Shown here in pieces: positions 1 to 13,700 of a DNA stretch of 64,000 nucleotides. The stretch covers positions 41,050,589-41,114,588 of the forward strand of contig NC_092344.1 of NCBI RefSeq assembly GCF_963676685.1, read 5' to 3'. Source of the stretch: Mytilus edulis (Eukaryota; Mollusca; Bivalvia; Mytilida; Mytilidae). The notes under the pieces are model-generated. The model was not told the DNA's origin. It saw only the letters and a program-made list of their open reading frames with translations, and did not search any database. Each line of letters begins with the position of its first letter. The first letter of the stretch is position 1. Both the position numbers and the translations under genes were made by a program.

Positions 1-429
1 ACTAAGTTTCAAGTTGATTAGACTTCAACTTCTTCAAAAACTACCTTGACCAAAAACTTTAACCTGAAGCGAAAGGACGGATGCACAGATGGACGAACGG
101 AGGCACAGACCAGAAAACATAATGCCCCTCTACTATCGTAGGTGGGGCATGAAAATTAAGAATCAGAATACACGGTTAGATTTGGCATATCAAAGAACCC
201 CAATAATTCATTTTTTGATGAAATCAAACAAAAGTTTAATTTTGGACCCTTTTGGCACCTAATTCATTGGGACCAAAACTCCCAAAATCAATTCAAACCT
301 TCCTTTTGTGGTCATAAACCTTGTGTTAAAATTTCATAGATTTCTATTAACTTATACTTAAGTTATTGTGCAAAATCCAAGACTCACTACAAAAATAAAT
401 TTATAAAAATATATCCTGTATATATATGA

Positions 430-590
430 AAAGCAAAGATGTATGCTCTAAGTGACCTTAAAATAAAGCATAGATGTATGCTCTAAGTGACCTTAAATAA
501 AATAAAGCAAAGATGTATGCTCTAAGTGACCTTAAATAAAATAAAGCAAAGATGTATGCTCTAAGTGACCTTGAAATAAAGCAAAGAAAG
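430..590. repeat. Tandem repeat, about 38 bp x 4
   Basis: Four copies of a unit containing GATGTATGCTCTAAGTGACC lie back to back, with small length differences in the AAATAAAAT linker. The array starts six bases past the ALDH1L exon 15 splice donor, so it is intronic. Base 1-430 to its left holds a piece of the compound repeat also seen at 9.2-9.9 kb and 56.4-57.6 kb. Confidence 0.85.
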
Positions 591-595
591 CATAC

Positions 596-3500
596 CTGAG
601 CTGGTTTGAGGACAACAGTATTTCCAGCTGCCAAACATGCTGCCATTTTCCATGCCAACATCATCAATGGGTAATTCCAGGGTGTAATAATAGCACATAC
701 TCTACAATAAACCAAATTGTTTCAACTCTATTCTTAATTAAATACTCATAGCAACAAACAAATTATGTATTTATAATCCATTTACACTTACTCTTACAAA
801 GCTTTTATTAGTCGTGTCCAATCTTCACAATTTTTGTAAAACAATTTTGTTCCAGAGTTTTCGTGGCTCAAAACTTTACATAAAAAAAATAACTGGAAAA
901 AGGCTATTTGTTAGATCATAAAAAAGGTAGTTGTTAAAATTCCATGAAATTAATAAACAGCTGCACCATGAGCGCATGATACGCCCGACGTCTTGTGTGG
1001 AAGTTTTATGCTATAATCATATATAGTTTCTGAGAAAGTTTAAAGCAATAACCATAAATTGTTTTTGAGACAAGGCGGGACATGTGAAACCTCCCATCCT
1101 GTTTTTGTTTTTTTTAAACTTAATATCATTAAAATAAAATTTTGAATCAAAACCAAAAAGTATACAGATCTTTAGATTAATATAACAAAGAAGTGTGTAA
1201 AGTTTTAAGCAATATTCATAAATTTTTTTTGAGATACGGCGTGACATGTAAAAAACCCTCCCCTGTTATACAAAATACTCAAGAACTCAAAAATAAAATT
1301 TTGAATCATCATCAAAAAGTATACAGATCTTTAGATTAATATAACAAAGAAGTGTCCAAAGTTTTAAGCAATAATCATAAATTATTTTTGAGATACGGCG
1401 CGACATGTAAAAAACCCTCCCCTGTTTTACAAAATACTCAATAACTCAAAAAATTTTTTTGAATCATCGCCAAAAAGTATACAGATCTTAAGATTAATAT
1501 AACAAAGACTTGTGTAAAGATTTAAGCAATAATCATAAATTGTTTTTGAGATACGGCACAACATGTAAAAAACCCTCCCCCTTTTTTACAAAATACTCAA
1601 TAACTCAAAAATGAAATTTTGAATCATCACCAAATAGTATACAGATCTTTAGATTAATATAACAAAGAAGTTTGTAAAGTTTTAAGCAATAATCATAAAT
1701 CGATTTTTGAGATACAGCGTGACATGTAAAAAAAAACTCAATAACACAATAAACAGCTGCGCCATGAGCGCATGATACGCCCGACGTCTTGTGTGGAAGT
1801 TTTATGCAATAATCATAAATAGTTTCTGAGGAAGTTTTAAGCAATAACCATTTATTGTTTTTGAGACACTGCGGGACATGTGAAACCTCCACCCCCTCCC
1901 ACCCTGTTTTTTTTTTTTGAGATATGGCGCGAAATGTAAAAAAAACACTCCCCCTTTTTAACAAAATACTCAAAAACTCAGAAATGAAATTTTGAATCAT
2001 CACCGAAGGTATACAGATATTAAGATTAATATAACTAAGAAGTGTGTAAAGTTTTAAGCAATAATCAAGAAACGTTTTTGAGATACGGTGCGACATGTGA
2101 AAAAAAATACACCCCTGTTTTAGTTACAAAGTGCCGTAACTCAAAAAGTTTAAATCTTATTTTCACCAAAAAGTATACAGATCATTTGACCATCATAAGA
2201 AACAACTATATTAAGTTTCTTGAAATTTGGATAAGTCGTTCTCAAGTTACGGTGCGACATGTTTACGCCGGACAGACGGACAGACGGACGGACGGACACC
2301 AGACATTTGTATACCATAATACGTCCCGTCAAAATTTTGAGGGGCGTATAAAAATTGAGGACCCCTGTTCTCAAGTGTTTCATTTTGCCCAGCAAGAAAA
2401 ATGACCCACAATAGTTGTAACCATGAACAATTGGCCATTTCAGAATCTTCAGCATCATGGGTAATTTCATAGTTCGTACCCCAAAATGAAAATAACGTCA
2501 TTGGTTAAATTTCCATTGTTTATGACATTTTTCATTAATCAGGACGTTTTGGTGTACATTTTTGAAAATATTACCCAGGATGCATTAGATTCTGATACTT
2601 ACCCAAGAGGTTCTTTTTTGGTATATGTCAGATTTTTACTTGGTCTAGCATGATTAATTGGAATGGTACTTCCCTGTAACAAAATAGCTTACATTTAATT
2701 ATTTGCATTATTGTCATCGTTGTAACAAATAAAAAGTTCTTAAAATGGATATGGTGTTTTCTTGCTGACATACCGATGTGTTAAAGAAAGGTTACACGAT
2801 CAATTACTAATTTTACAATTCATAAACTTTTTTTCAAAAGCAACAAAGTCAGATTTTTTTGTAAACAACAGTACAGATTCCAATAAATATACTCATTCAT
2901 CATCAAAAGCCTAAAATTCAAAGGTACTAATTGTTGGATTATGTTTGTCATATTTGTTTTTTCATTTATTGCTTTGGAATACATCAGACCTTTGGTTTTC
3001 TTGTTTCCATTGTTTCATGGCCTTTTTTTGGTGGAAGTGTCCTGTATGGCTATCATATCATATCTACTTATTTTTGTATACTAGTATTGTCATTCAAATT
3101 GAACCTATTCATTATTCAAATACAAAATATATACTTCTAACAATCAAGGCTCTACGAAGAATAACAGACAGACAGACAGACAGGTAGCAAACATCCTATT
3201 CTACATAACTCTGTAGTTTTGGAGTATAATCAAGCAACTGACCTGGATTTTATCACACCATCCAGCAAAGTATCGGAATGTAGTAATAGACATGCCAACA
3301 TGTGTCTTCAAAGCCAGAGTATATACAGCACCAGAATCTATACTTTCAATGGTAGCCAGTTCTTCTTGATGTTGCTCCATCAAATCAGCTAATCTTAAAA
3401 AAGAAAATGCCAGTATATGCACATGTTGAAGCATAGAATTAGTATCATAAATCAGCATATTTCCCCAGAGTTAAACCAACATTTTTAGAGGGGTTTGTGT

Positions 3501-4788
3501 AGCCAAATTATGCGTAGCGATTTCTGGAATGTTGTTTGTTTATTTGGCTAAGAGTTTGTCTATTTTTCTTTTAAAGTGAAAGTTTTTGATTGTTCCCTTG
3601 GTATCTTTTTTATTTTAACCTAAATTTACAAAAACAGAAATATATGGAAGCATTTCCCCTCTTTCCTCCGGTCACCTTATATCATCCTCATAACCCCAAT
3701 CTACCTACTTGAACATGAGTGTTCCACGATCTCTTGCATTCATCTTTCCCCATTCTCCTTCCTCAAATGCAACCTACAATTAGTCAAACATTAATTTCAT
3801 AACTCATAACTTACAAGGACAGTCACAATTCATTGAATGTTTCCAAGACGACATCATTGTTTACTATTACAATAAAGTATAGCAAAATATAAGCATCCGA
3901 AAAGCTGACGTTTATTGAAGCAAAATATCGTTACAAACTAAAAACAATGATAATTCTAATTGTTTGATCAAAATTAAGCATTCTATTGCAATTTTAACAG
4001 ATTGTTTTTATAAATAAATGTCATACAACAATTAAGAAAAAACATAAGTAGGCTTACAATAATGTTGAATCTTAAAACATATTTTTAGGATGGAAGATAA
4101 CACTATTTACCTTTGCTGCCTCAACAGCCCTGTTTACATCATCAGGGGTTCCTTTAGCTATACTACATATCACCTGTTTGAATAAAGGATAGATTATATG
4201 AGTAAATAACATAATCTTAATACCGGTACACCCGTTTTCCCATAAATTATTGATGTAAACAGCTTATATAATGAACTCTTTTAATTATTGATAACAAAAA
4301 TTTAATGAACAATACCACACCCAGCTGTTGAAAAATATTTGCAACCAAACTACACAACAGCCAATGTGGATTTTGCTTTTTCAACCTGCCCACCTGTGCC
4401 CACTCTAGCTATAATCTCTTTTTTTGTAAAAATATGGATTACAAATGATTATCTCTTTTTTTAAGTGATTGTACTTGCAAGTCTTTAAATAAAACATAAG
4501 AAATTGCATGCCCATCCCTATGGGTGGGCAGAATGGACAAGGTAGAAATTTCGTCCACCAGGTGCCCACTCCCATGGTGGGCCGGTGGACAAAGCAAAAT
4601 CCACCTGAGCTGTAGTGTATTAATAAAATATTGACTATTAAATCAAGAAAAGTTCTCAATAAACTTACAGATTCATCACTAGGATTGATTGTATTGAATG
4701 TGGCCCCAGAACTGGCATCTACAAATTCATTGTCTATAAACAGTTGACGTGGGAATGATATATCCATGTCATTCACATGCATCTTTAC
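596..4788 (-). CDS. ALDH1L1: ALDH1L exons 10-15: start of aldehyde dehydrogenase domain
   Basis: These exons encode residues 408-599. They show the ALDH entry sequence ([21 protein letters not shown]), the helical [16 protein letters not shown] block, GWCDKIQGSTIPI and the cofactor-binding TPWNYPLMM followed by [12 protein letters not shown]. Exon 15 ends at 596 with donor GTATGC. The next exons, which would carry the catalytic Glu and Cys, are outside the window. Exon 12 to 13 and exon 14 to 15 are phase-2 joins; both give the expected residue (Lys and Gly). Confidence 0.95.
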
Positions 4789-7700
4789 CTACAATAAAAT
4801 TTGAAATTTATTTTATGAGCAATATAATAGAAATAAAGATCTATGTCCATGCTTGTTTACACTGATCTAACACTGCTGTTTTATTTTCATTTCTTTCTTA
4901 TGGTATACATCTTTAAAAATTTAGATGCAGAAATTTCAAAGGTTGATTTGATGAATATCAAAACATAAAAAAGAACTGGTGGTTTTTTTTAGCTTATTGT
5001 TAACAGAGCACAAAGGATCTACATTTAAATCAGTTCTATCAAACTAAACATATACAGGGTATTATACAACAGCATCTATACTATTGGCTAAAGATAATAT
5101 TTTAAAAGCAACAGCAAGTTTTGTCAGTAGCTTTTATGCTTAAGCTTAAAACTGTAACATTTAAGATATCCCCTACAGGCAAATAATTTAAGATAAAACA
5201 TTTTCTTAGAAATACCAAATAGGATCTGTTAAATAATACTTAAATTAATAAACAGAAGTGTTCTTGTTTTGCTTTGAATTCCAAAGTGAATTTCACACTG
5301 AACAACTTACAGCATCAAAGACTAATGGTTCTTTATCATCTATTCCTCTATTTCTTTTGACAAGGCAGTTAGACAGATCTTCAAATGTAGTATTCATGTA
5401 CACATCCTCATTTTCTAATGCAACACCATTACACTTCTGTTTTATTTCTTCTATCAATCTTTGTAAATTAATCAAAATATGATTTAAACAGTATTTCATG
5501 CAATTTACTCAAATTAAGAAAATTTTAATTCTGCTACAACCCTCTACACAAAAACAAATTACATTTCATTTGAAAATAATATATATGGAAAGACTAAAAC
5601 TCATCAAAGTATTTACTTTTCTTTAATTAAACTTTATACTTGTTATTGGAGATAAATGATGGTATACATGTAGCAATCATTTACACAAAATTCTACGGAA
5701 ATTAAATAAAACTTTTTTTGTTACATTTATTTGTATGCAGCTTTGCCTGAAATATCATTAAATATTCTTCTCAAATTGTTAATAATAAATGCATGCAAAA
5801 ATTCTGAATATAAATGTACATTCTTCTAATTTCTAGAGTTAATATTTCTATACATAAATACAAATGATTTCTTTTTAAGGAAGAATCGTAGTCAAATTAA
5901 TATTAAAAATTTCTGATTTTTTTATTTAATGTTTTAATTGAAGTTCTCTGTTGAACTATATTAGGCTTAGCAAAGATATTTTCAAATCGTAAAATTTAAA
6001 ACTCTGTAATTTTTTTGTGTCATATCGTTTGGTATAAATTGTCTCATAACAGCGCTTCAAACAATAACTAAATTTACAAAACTGAAATGTCTTATGCAGT
6101 CAGGGGTGCTACTTAAACAAATGGTTTCAAAATCACTTCTTTGATATTGGCTGTGAAATATTAAGAATTTTAAAACAGACTTTTCAAAATCACTGGAACA
6201 AGTAATTTGAGAAGTTAAAATGTAAGTGTTTATGACATTTTTTGGATATTTTTCCCACAAGATTGATTTTTTTATTAGTAAATAGACAAGAATTCCATTG
6301 AAATAACAACTATGTACATGCAGAAATAATCTTTTGCTTGATAAGCCTGCCAGTTTTTACAGTTTATTTGAATATGCAAAAACAGGAATAATTTGTATAT
6401 CAGGACATAACCTTAAAATAAATCATTCTAATTCTAAAGAAATCCAATCAGGTCACCTCATATTGTTGACCTTTGTCTGATAGTAAGAGTAGTTAATGAA
6501 TATTTGATTACAGAATAATTCCCAACGGTACTTTTAAAAGCTTTAGCGCACTATCTTGCTGCCTAAGCGCACTGGTGAAATTGATATCCAAAGATAAAGG
6601 GATAATTGATTTATGTAGGAAAATTATAGAATAGTTGGTGAAAATATGGAAAATTAATAAAATTAGCATTTGAAGATCAAAGGAAACACCAAAATCACTT
6701 AATTAGGTGATAACTGAATTTAAACCAGTTGCTCCGCAGGGCGCAGCTTTATACCACCGCAGAGGTTGAACCCTGAACGGTTAAGGCAAGTATGGACACA
6801 ACATTCAAGCTGGATTCAGCTCTAAATTTGGATTGTGATTAAATAGTTAACACAGCATAGGTTTCTGACACAGAATGAATGTGGTCTAATGAACTTAAAA
6901 TATTTTTTTGCCTTTGAGCAATTCACTATGCTGTTGAATATTAATCCTCTCAAAAAAATGTTTGAAGAAATTTTCTTTTTATTTATGAAATCTGAAATGA
7001 GAAAAATTTAATCCTCCCCCCTCCCATTTTTTTCACATCCCCCTTTCCCTTTTTCCAATACTGAACTCAATTCAAATTTCTAATTGAGTTTGCAACAATA
7101 ACTACTCATTTAAATACATCATAAAATATTAAAATGTAAAATAAAGTGCTTGTTATCACGGAATGGTAAAGATTGTTTTAATTTATCAGTTGGTAGTAAA
7201 AGTGAATATACATTGTATATTGTATAAAACAATGATTTAAGTTGATTCAACTACTATTCTGGACAAAGAAAGAAAACTCCAATTGAAAATTTCTTGCTAT
7301 TGCACAATATTGTGCAATTAAATATTTCTTGCTATTGCGCAATACTGTGTAATTGAAAATATTTGCTATTGCACAATACTGTGCAATTGAAGAGTTCTTG
7401 CTATTGCGCAATACTGTGCAATTGAAAATTTCTTGCTATTGCACAATACTGTGCAATTGAAGATTTCTTGCTATTGCTAAATACTGTGCAATTGAAAATT
7501 TCTTGCTATTGCACAATACTGTGCAATTGAAGATTTCTTGCTATTGCTGAATACTGTGCAATTGAAAATTTCTTGCTATTGCACAATACTTAATATAATA
7601 GTTTTGGATCCTGATTTGAACCAACTTGAAAACTGGGCCCATAATCAAAAATCTGAGTACATGTTTAGATTCAGCATATCAAAAAGCCCAAGAATTCAAT

Positions 7701-10700
7701 TTTTGTTAAAATCAAACTTAGTTTAATTTTGGACCCTTTGGACTTGAATGTAGACCAATTTGAAAACGGGACCAAAAATTAAGAATCTACATACACAGTT
7801 AGATTTGGCATATCAAAGAACCCCAATTATTCAATGTTTGATGAAATCAAACAAAGTTTAATTTTTTGACCCCGATTTGGACCAACTTGAAAACTGGGCC
7901 AATAATCAATAAACAGCTGCGCCATGAGCGCATGATACGCCCGACGTCTTGTGTGAAAGTTTTAATGCAATAATCATAAATAGTTTCTGAGAAAGTTTTA
8001 AGCAATTACCATTTATTGCTTTTGAGACACAGCGGGACATGTGAAACACCCCCCCCCCCCCACCCTGTTTTTTTTTACAAATATCACTAAAATAAAATTT
8101 TGAATCAAACCAAAAAGTATACAGATCTTTAGATTATTATAACAAAGAAGTGTGTACAGTTTCAAGCAATAATCATAAATTGTTTTTGAGATATGGCGCG
8201 ACATGTAAAAAAAACCCTCCCCTTTTTTACAAAATACTCAATAACTCAAAAATAAAATTTTGAGTCAACACCAAAATGTATACAGATCTTTAGATTAATA
8301 TAACAAAGAAGTGTGTAAAGTTTTAAGCAATAATCATAAATCGTTTTTGAGATACGGCACGACATATAAAAACCCCCTCCCCCTTTTTTACAAAATACTC
8401 AATAACTCAAAAATGAAATTTTGAATCATCACCAAAAAGTATACAGATCTTTAGATTAATATAACAAAGAAGTGTGTAAAGTTTTAAGCAATAATCATAA
8501 ATCGTTTTTGAGATATGGCGTGACATGTAAAAAACCCTCCCCCTTTTTTACAAAATACTCAATAACTCAAAAATGAAATTTTGAATCATCACCAAAAAGT
8601 ATACAGATATTAAGATTAATATAACTCAGAAGTGTGTAAAGTTTTAAGCAATAATCAGGAATCGTTTTTGAGATACGGTGCGACATGTGAAAAAAAACAC
8701 ACCCCTGTTTTAGTTACAAAGTTCCGTAACTCAAAAAGTTTAAATCTTATTTTCACCAAAAAGTATACAGATCATTTGACCCTCATAAAAAACAACTACA
8801 TTAAGTTTCATGAAATTTAGATAAGTCGTTCTCAAGTTACGGTGCGACATGTTTACGCCGGACAGACAGACGGACAGACAGACAGACGGACAGACAGACG
8901 GACAGACACCGGACATTTGTATACCATAATACGTCCCGTCAAAATTTTGACGGGTGTATAAAAATCTTAAGTACATTTTTAGATTCAGCATTAAAAAGAA
9001 CCCCAAGGATTCAATTTTTGTTTAAATCAAACTAAGGGCTATTCCAGAAAAAAATGTATGGGGGGGTTGGAAGGCAGTTTTTGTCAGCACCCGCCACCCA
9101 GACAATTGTAATTGAGAATTATAGTGCATTATAGTGTGAAAAGTTGCTCTGATACCAATCACCCATGTATTATTAATACAATGTGCCTTCCAACCCCCCC
9201 CCATACATTTTTTTCTGGAATAGCCCTAAGTTTAATTTTGGACCCTTTGGACCTTAATGTAGACCAATTTGAAAACCGGACCAAAAATTAAGAATCTACA
9301 TACACAGTTAGATTCGGCATATCAAAGAACCCCAATTATTCAATTTTTGATGAAATCAAACAAAGTTCAATTTTGGACCCTTTGGGCCCCTTATTCCAAA
9401 ACTGTTGGGACCAAAACTCCCAAAATCAAACCCAACCTTCCTTTTATGGTCATAAACCTTGTGTTTAAATTTCATAGATTTCTATTCACTTATACTAAAG
9501 TTATGGTGCGAAAACCAAGAATAATGCTTATTTGGGCCCCTTTTTGGCCCCTTATTCCTAAGCTGTTGGGACCTCAACTCCCAAAATCAATCCCAATCTT
9601 CCTTCTGTGGTCATAAACCTTGTGTTTAAATTTCATTGATTTCTATTTACTTATACTAAAGTTATTGTGCGAAAACCAAGAATAATGCTTATTTGGGCCC
9701 TTTTTTGGCCCCTAATTCCTAAACTGTTCAGACCAAAACTCCCAAAATCAATCCCAACCTTCTTTTAGTGGTCATAAACCTTGTGTCAAAATTTCATAGA
9801 TTTATATTTACTTAAACTAAAGTTATAGTGCGAAAACCAAGAAAATGCTTATTTGGGCCCTTTTTGGCCCCTAATTCCTAAAATGTTGGGACAAAACTCC
9901 TGACTGTTATGCCAGCTAAATAATATAAAGTAACCATTCCAAATTTCATCTTAAAATGAATTTGTAATTGAGTGACATATTAATTAAATATACAAAAATA
10001 TATATTTCTCTGACATATCAGACATGTTAAAAATACCAACCTAACAACATCCATTGATCCTGCTCCTGATTTAAAGAAATCAGTGCTTTCTTCTACATCA
10101 GTATTCAAAATTCCTTTCCATATATCCTAAAAACAGAAATAATGTGTAAAACTTTAGATAACCACAATAACTGTGAAACAAAATCTGTTTATGTCAACTG
10201 ACAGAACATGAGGCATATTTTGATTAGATTTATTCAAAACCTTCAACCCAAAAACCTGAGATATTATATTAAAGTGCTCTAGACTCCAACCCCAACTCTA
10301 TGCCACAGCAAAAGCCTATTTTAGTATTTTTTACATAGCTGACAGTGAGCTACTATGTTATAAATATTAATTTAAAACAATAAAGTAATGCTCAATTATC
10401 CTTTTGCTTCAGTCTTCTTACCACTGATTCTTCAGAGGAATAAAGATGTTACTAAGAGATCCCTACATGCAATAGCCTCCCTTGTTTACACTAATCATAC
10501 ATAATCTGATAATTTCTAATTACCACCAACCAAATTAACAGACTAACAAAAGAAAACAAAGTGCCTCCTTCAAGAACAAATGACTATAAAATCCTAAGAG
10601 TAGCTCATACCTTCATTGCTTTAATCATTCCTTCTTCCTCTGATGTGATTTCTATCTTAGACTGAGATGTGTCTTCTTTACCAAACTTAGAAGCCTGGAT

Positions 10701-13700
10701 CATTTTTCCATTATCATACTGTATTTGGCTGACATTAACCTTTAAAAATGTCAAATCATCAATAACTAATGGAATTAAAATTCAATGAAGTTTTGCATTA
10801 ATTGCGGTATCCAACTTGCATATATGAAAACAATAGACCCTCCCTCACAAAGTGCTAAATGGAAAAACATTAAACTGTTACATGTTACAAATGAATATTA
10901 ACTAGTTTCTGATGAATTGCAGACAGCTGATCTTTGGTACACCTGCATATTATCATGAAAAGACTAGGCTATAGATATCTTACAAAATCATGCTAGATGT
11001 AGTCTCGTGAGTAACAAATATATGATGTCAGATGACATTGATAATGAAGTAATGTCTTAAGTCCAGTGGCAAATATTATATTCTTATGTTTAGAACATAT
11101 TATTGTGTTATGAATATGAACCCTGCTTTGGAATAGACCAGCAGAGATTGATAATACCAAACGCTCTATAGATAAAAAAAAAAATGAAAAGACTTCAACA
11201 ACCAGATCCTTGACTTAGAGTAGGCACAGCAAAATATATTTATCTTTACTATCATTCCATAATCTACATCATAAAGCAGTAAAGAAGAATGGACAAAAAA
11301 TTCCCTGTAAAATGTTACAAATTCAAAACCTACCATGTTGCCATCATTACCAAACAACACCAGTCCATATTTATGTACAATACCAGGCTTACTGGATCCT
11401 TTGACTTCTACACTGGTACCTCTGGGCTCAATTCTATCCCACACTCGAGAACCAAACAAAGTTACATTCTGAAATAAAACAAAACTTTATATAATTATGA
11501 TTGTCTTTAAATTCTTTTTTTTAATATATTTACCTTTCCAAATGGGATATTTGTTCCTGTATAAGCTATCTATCTTTCTTTTTTTCTTGATTGTTCATAA
11601 TGATCATAATTCTCTTCTTATGATGTTTCATTTTCTGTCAATCTCTGACCTAAGCAACATAATATATAACAAACAACATACAAAAAGCTGACCATTTCTA
11701 ATATAACTTTATCAAGAAAATAGACTGCTTATAGTTTTAAAGACCAGAAAAACTATGAAAACTAAAAAAATGGTTGAGGAGAAGTCAATTACAAATTTGA
11801 AGTAAATACTGTGACACCATATATATGCAAATCAACTAAATTGGTTTGGCTCCAACTTTTTTTTTTCATTTATAAATAAAGCCTGGTCAGAGAGTGTATA
11901 CTACAATAACTTAGTTTGTTTATTTCATTAACATAATTTAACTCAAATACATTTTTCACTTTTGACCATAGTTGAACTCAAACATCTCACAATTTTCACT
12001 TTAAAATACACATAACCTTGTTTCACTGATATCCACTCGACATAAACAAAGATGTTTTAAATGGTCCTCAATGCTCTTCAACTTTGTACTTATTTGGCTT
12101 TATAAATATTTTGATATGAGCGTCACTGATGAGTCTTATGTAGATGCGTCTGGCGTACTTAATTATAATCTGGGTACCTTTGATAACTATTAAACAAAAC
12201 TGCTATATGCATACTTTACCTGTCCATTAACTGTAGCCCATGCTCCTGGAACCTTGTCACATCCTCTTATGAAATTATGCACATCTTGTGCTGTCTGGTC
12301 AAATTTGATCTAAAAAAATAACATAGTTTGTGTAAAATTATTAATCTCCCTGACTGATGAATACTTCCAGATTGAATGAGAAATGCCAGTGATTCTCAAT
12401 TTATACAACATATAAAATTAATTAATTCACTAATATTCTTGAAACCTGTCATTGACAATCATACAACATCTCATATTTTAGATATTCTCTTGAATCATGA
12501 AAATAAGGCTGAGCTTTACATTAACAGAGCATTATGAGTCCAAAGGTGCATCTAGACTGTATCTGATGTATACAATCATCATAATTTAGTTACAATAGTT
12601 GAAACAATAACATAAATTTTATGTGCTAATCTGAATTTAGAGCAGTGATTTTTTTCTCTCTGCAAATTTAAAATTTTAATTGTGTATTGCGCACATAAAC
12701 ATTATCAAGCAATTATAGGATATATTTTAATTCAGTTATCTACCTTTGTCCATAATTGCAAGAACAGATTAAATAGCATAAACTACATGTATGTAGTTTT
12801 TAATAAAAATATCTTCTTAATAGGTATAATAATAACAAATCATCTTATAGAATTAATCTTTGCAGAATGAAAGGAAACTTTAATGGAAGATCTATGAACA
12901 CTTCCAAGGGAGACAACCACTTGGGTTGATTGATTTGTGTTTCATTAATGCCACTTTCAGCACTTATGGTTGTTTCGTGTCTGCTAGTTTTTATTGGTGA
13001 ACGAAGCCAGAGTGCCAGGAGGGAACCACAAACCTTTCTTTTGGAAAATCAACAATCCTAGTTTTTTAAGATTGGTCCATTACACCTGCAATGTGAGGGG
13101 TTCAAACACACATCAATGTTGACAAGCTAGTCATACAGAAGTTGGACTACTTTATCACTCAGCCACAGAGGGTCAGCAACCACTTAAGAAGAAATGTATT
13201 TTCCTTCCCAAACTATCTATACAAGTAAGTAAGGTGATAATGAGGCATTGTTATGACCATATTTACCTCTGTTAGTGCTTTTTTGTTCAGCATGGCATCA
13301 TAGGTAGCTCCCTCCTCTGACTGCACAATACTTGGTGCTCTGTTTTCAGTAATCATTTTCACAGCTTCTCCCTAAGAAACATTGCAGGAAAAATAAATTA
13401 AAAAAATCAACAATCTATTTTACATTTTTGTAAAATGCAATAAACATGATAAAACTCTGCGTTGAATACATCTAAATCTAAGTGAAAAACATGTGTTAGG
13501 GTCTTTCAAAAATTAATTCATATCATTATTTACAAGTAACAAGTAATGACCTAATTTTGAAGAACATGATGAATATGAAAAAAAAAAATTATGATAATTT
13601 TTCATTTATCCCATCAGGTTTACCAGGTACCTGGGTTTTTTTTAACATAATTTCAGACTTGTAATTTTTCTACCTGCTTATTTTTCAGTCATATAAACAG

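Noticed and set aside
1017..2501. Several minus-strand frames of 76-163 codons with repeated [11 protein letters not shown] text
   Set aside because: They follow the ~160-bp tandem units of a dispersed repeat, recur at 8013-8204 and 8740-9006, and lack splice or start context.
7281..7591. CRISPR-like direct repeats
   Set aside because: The units are contiguous 35-bp copies without unique spacers, in a eukaryotic intron.
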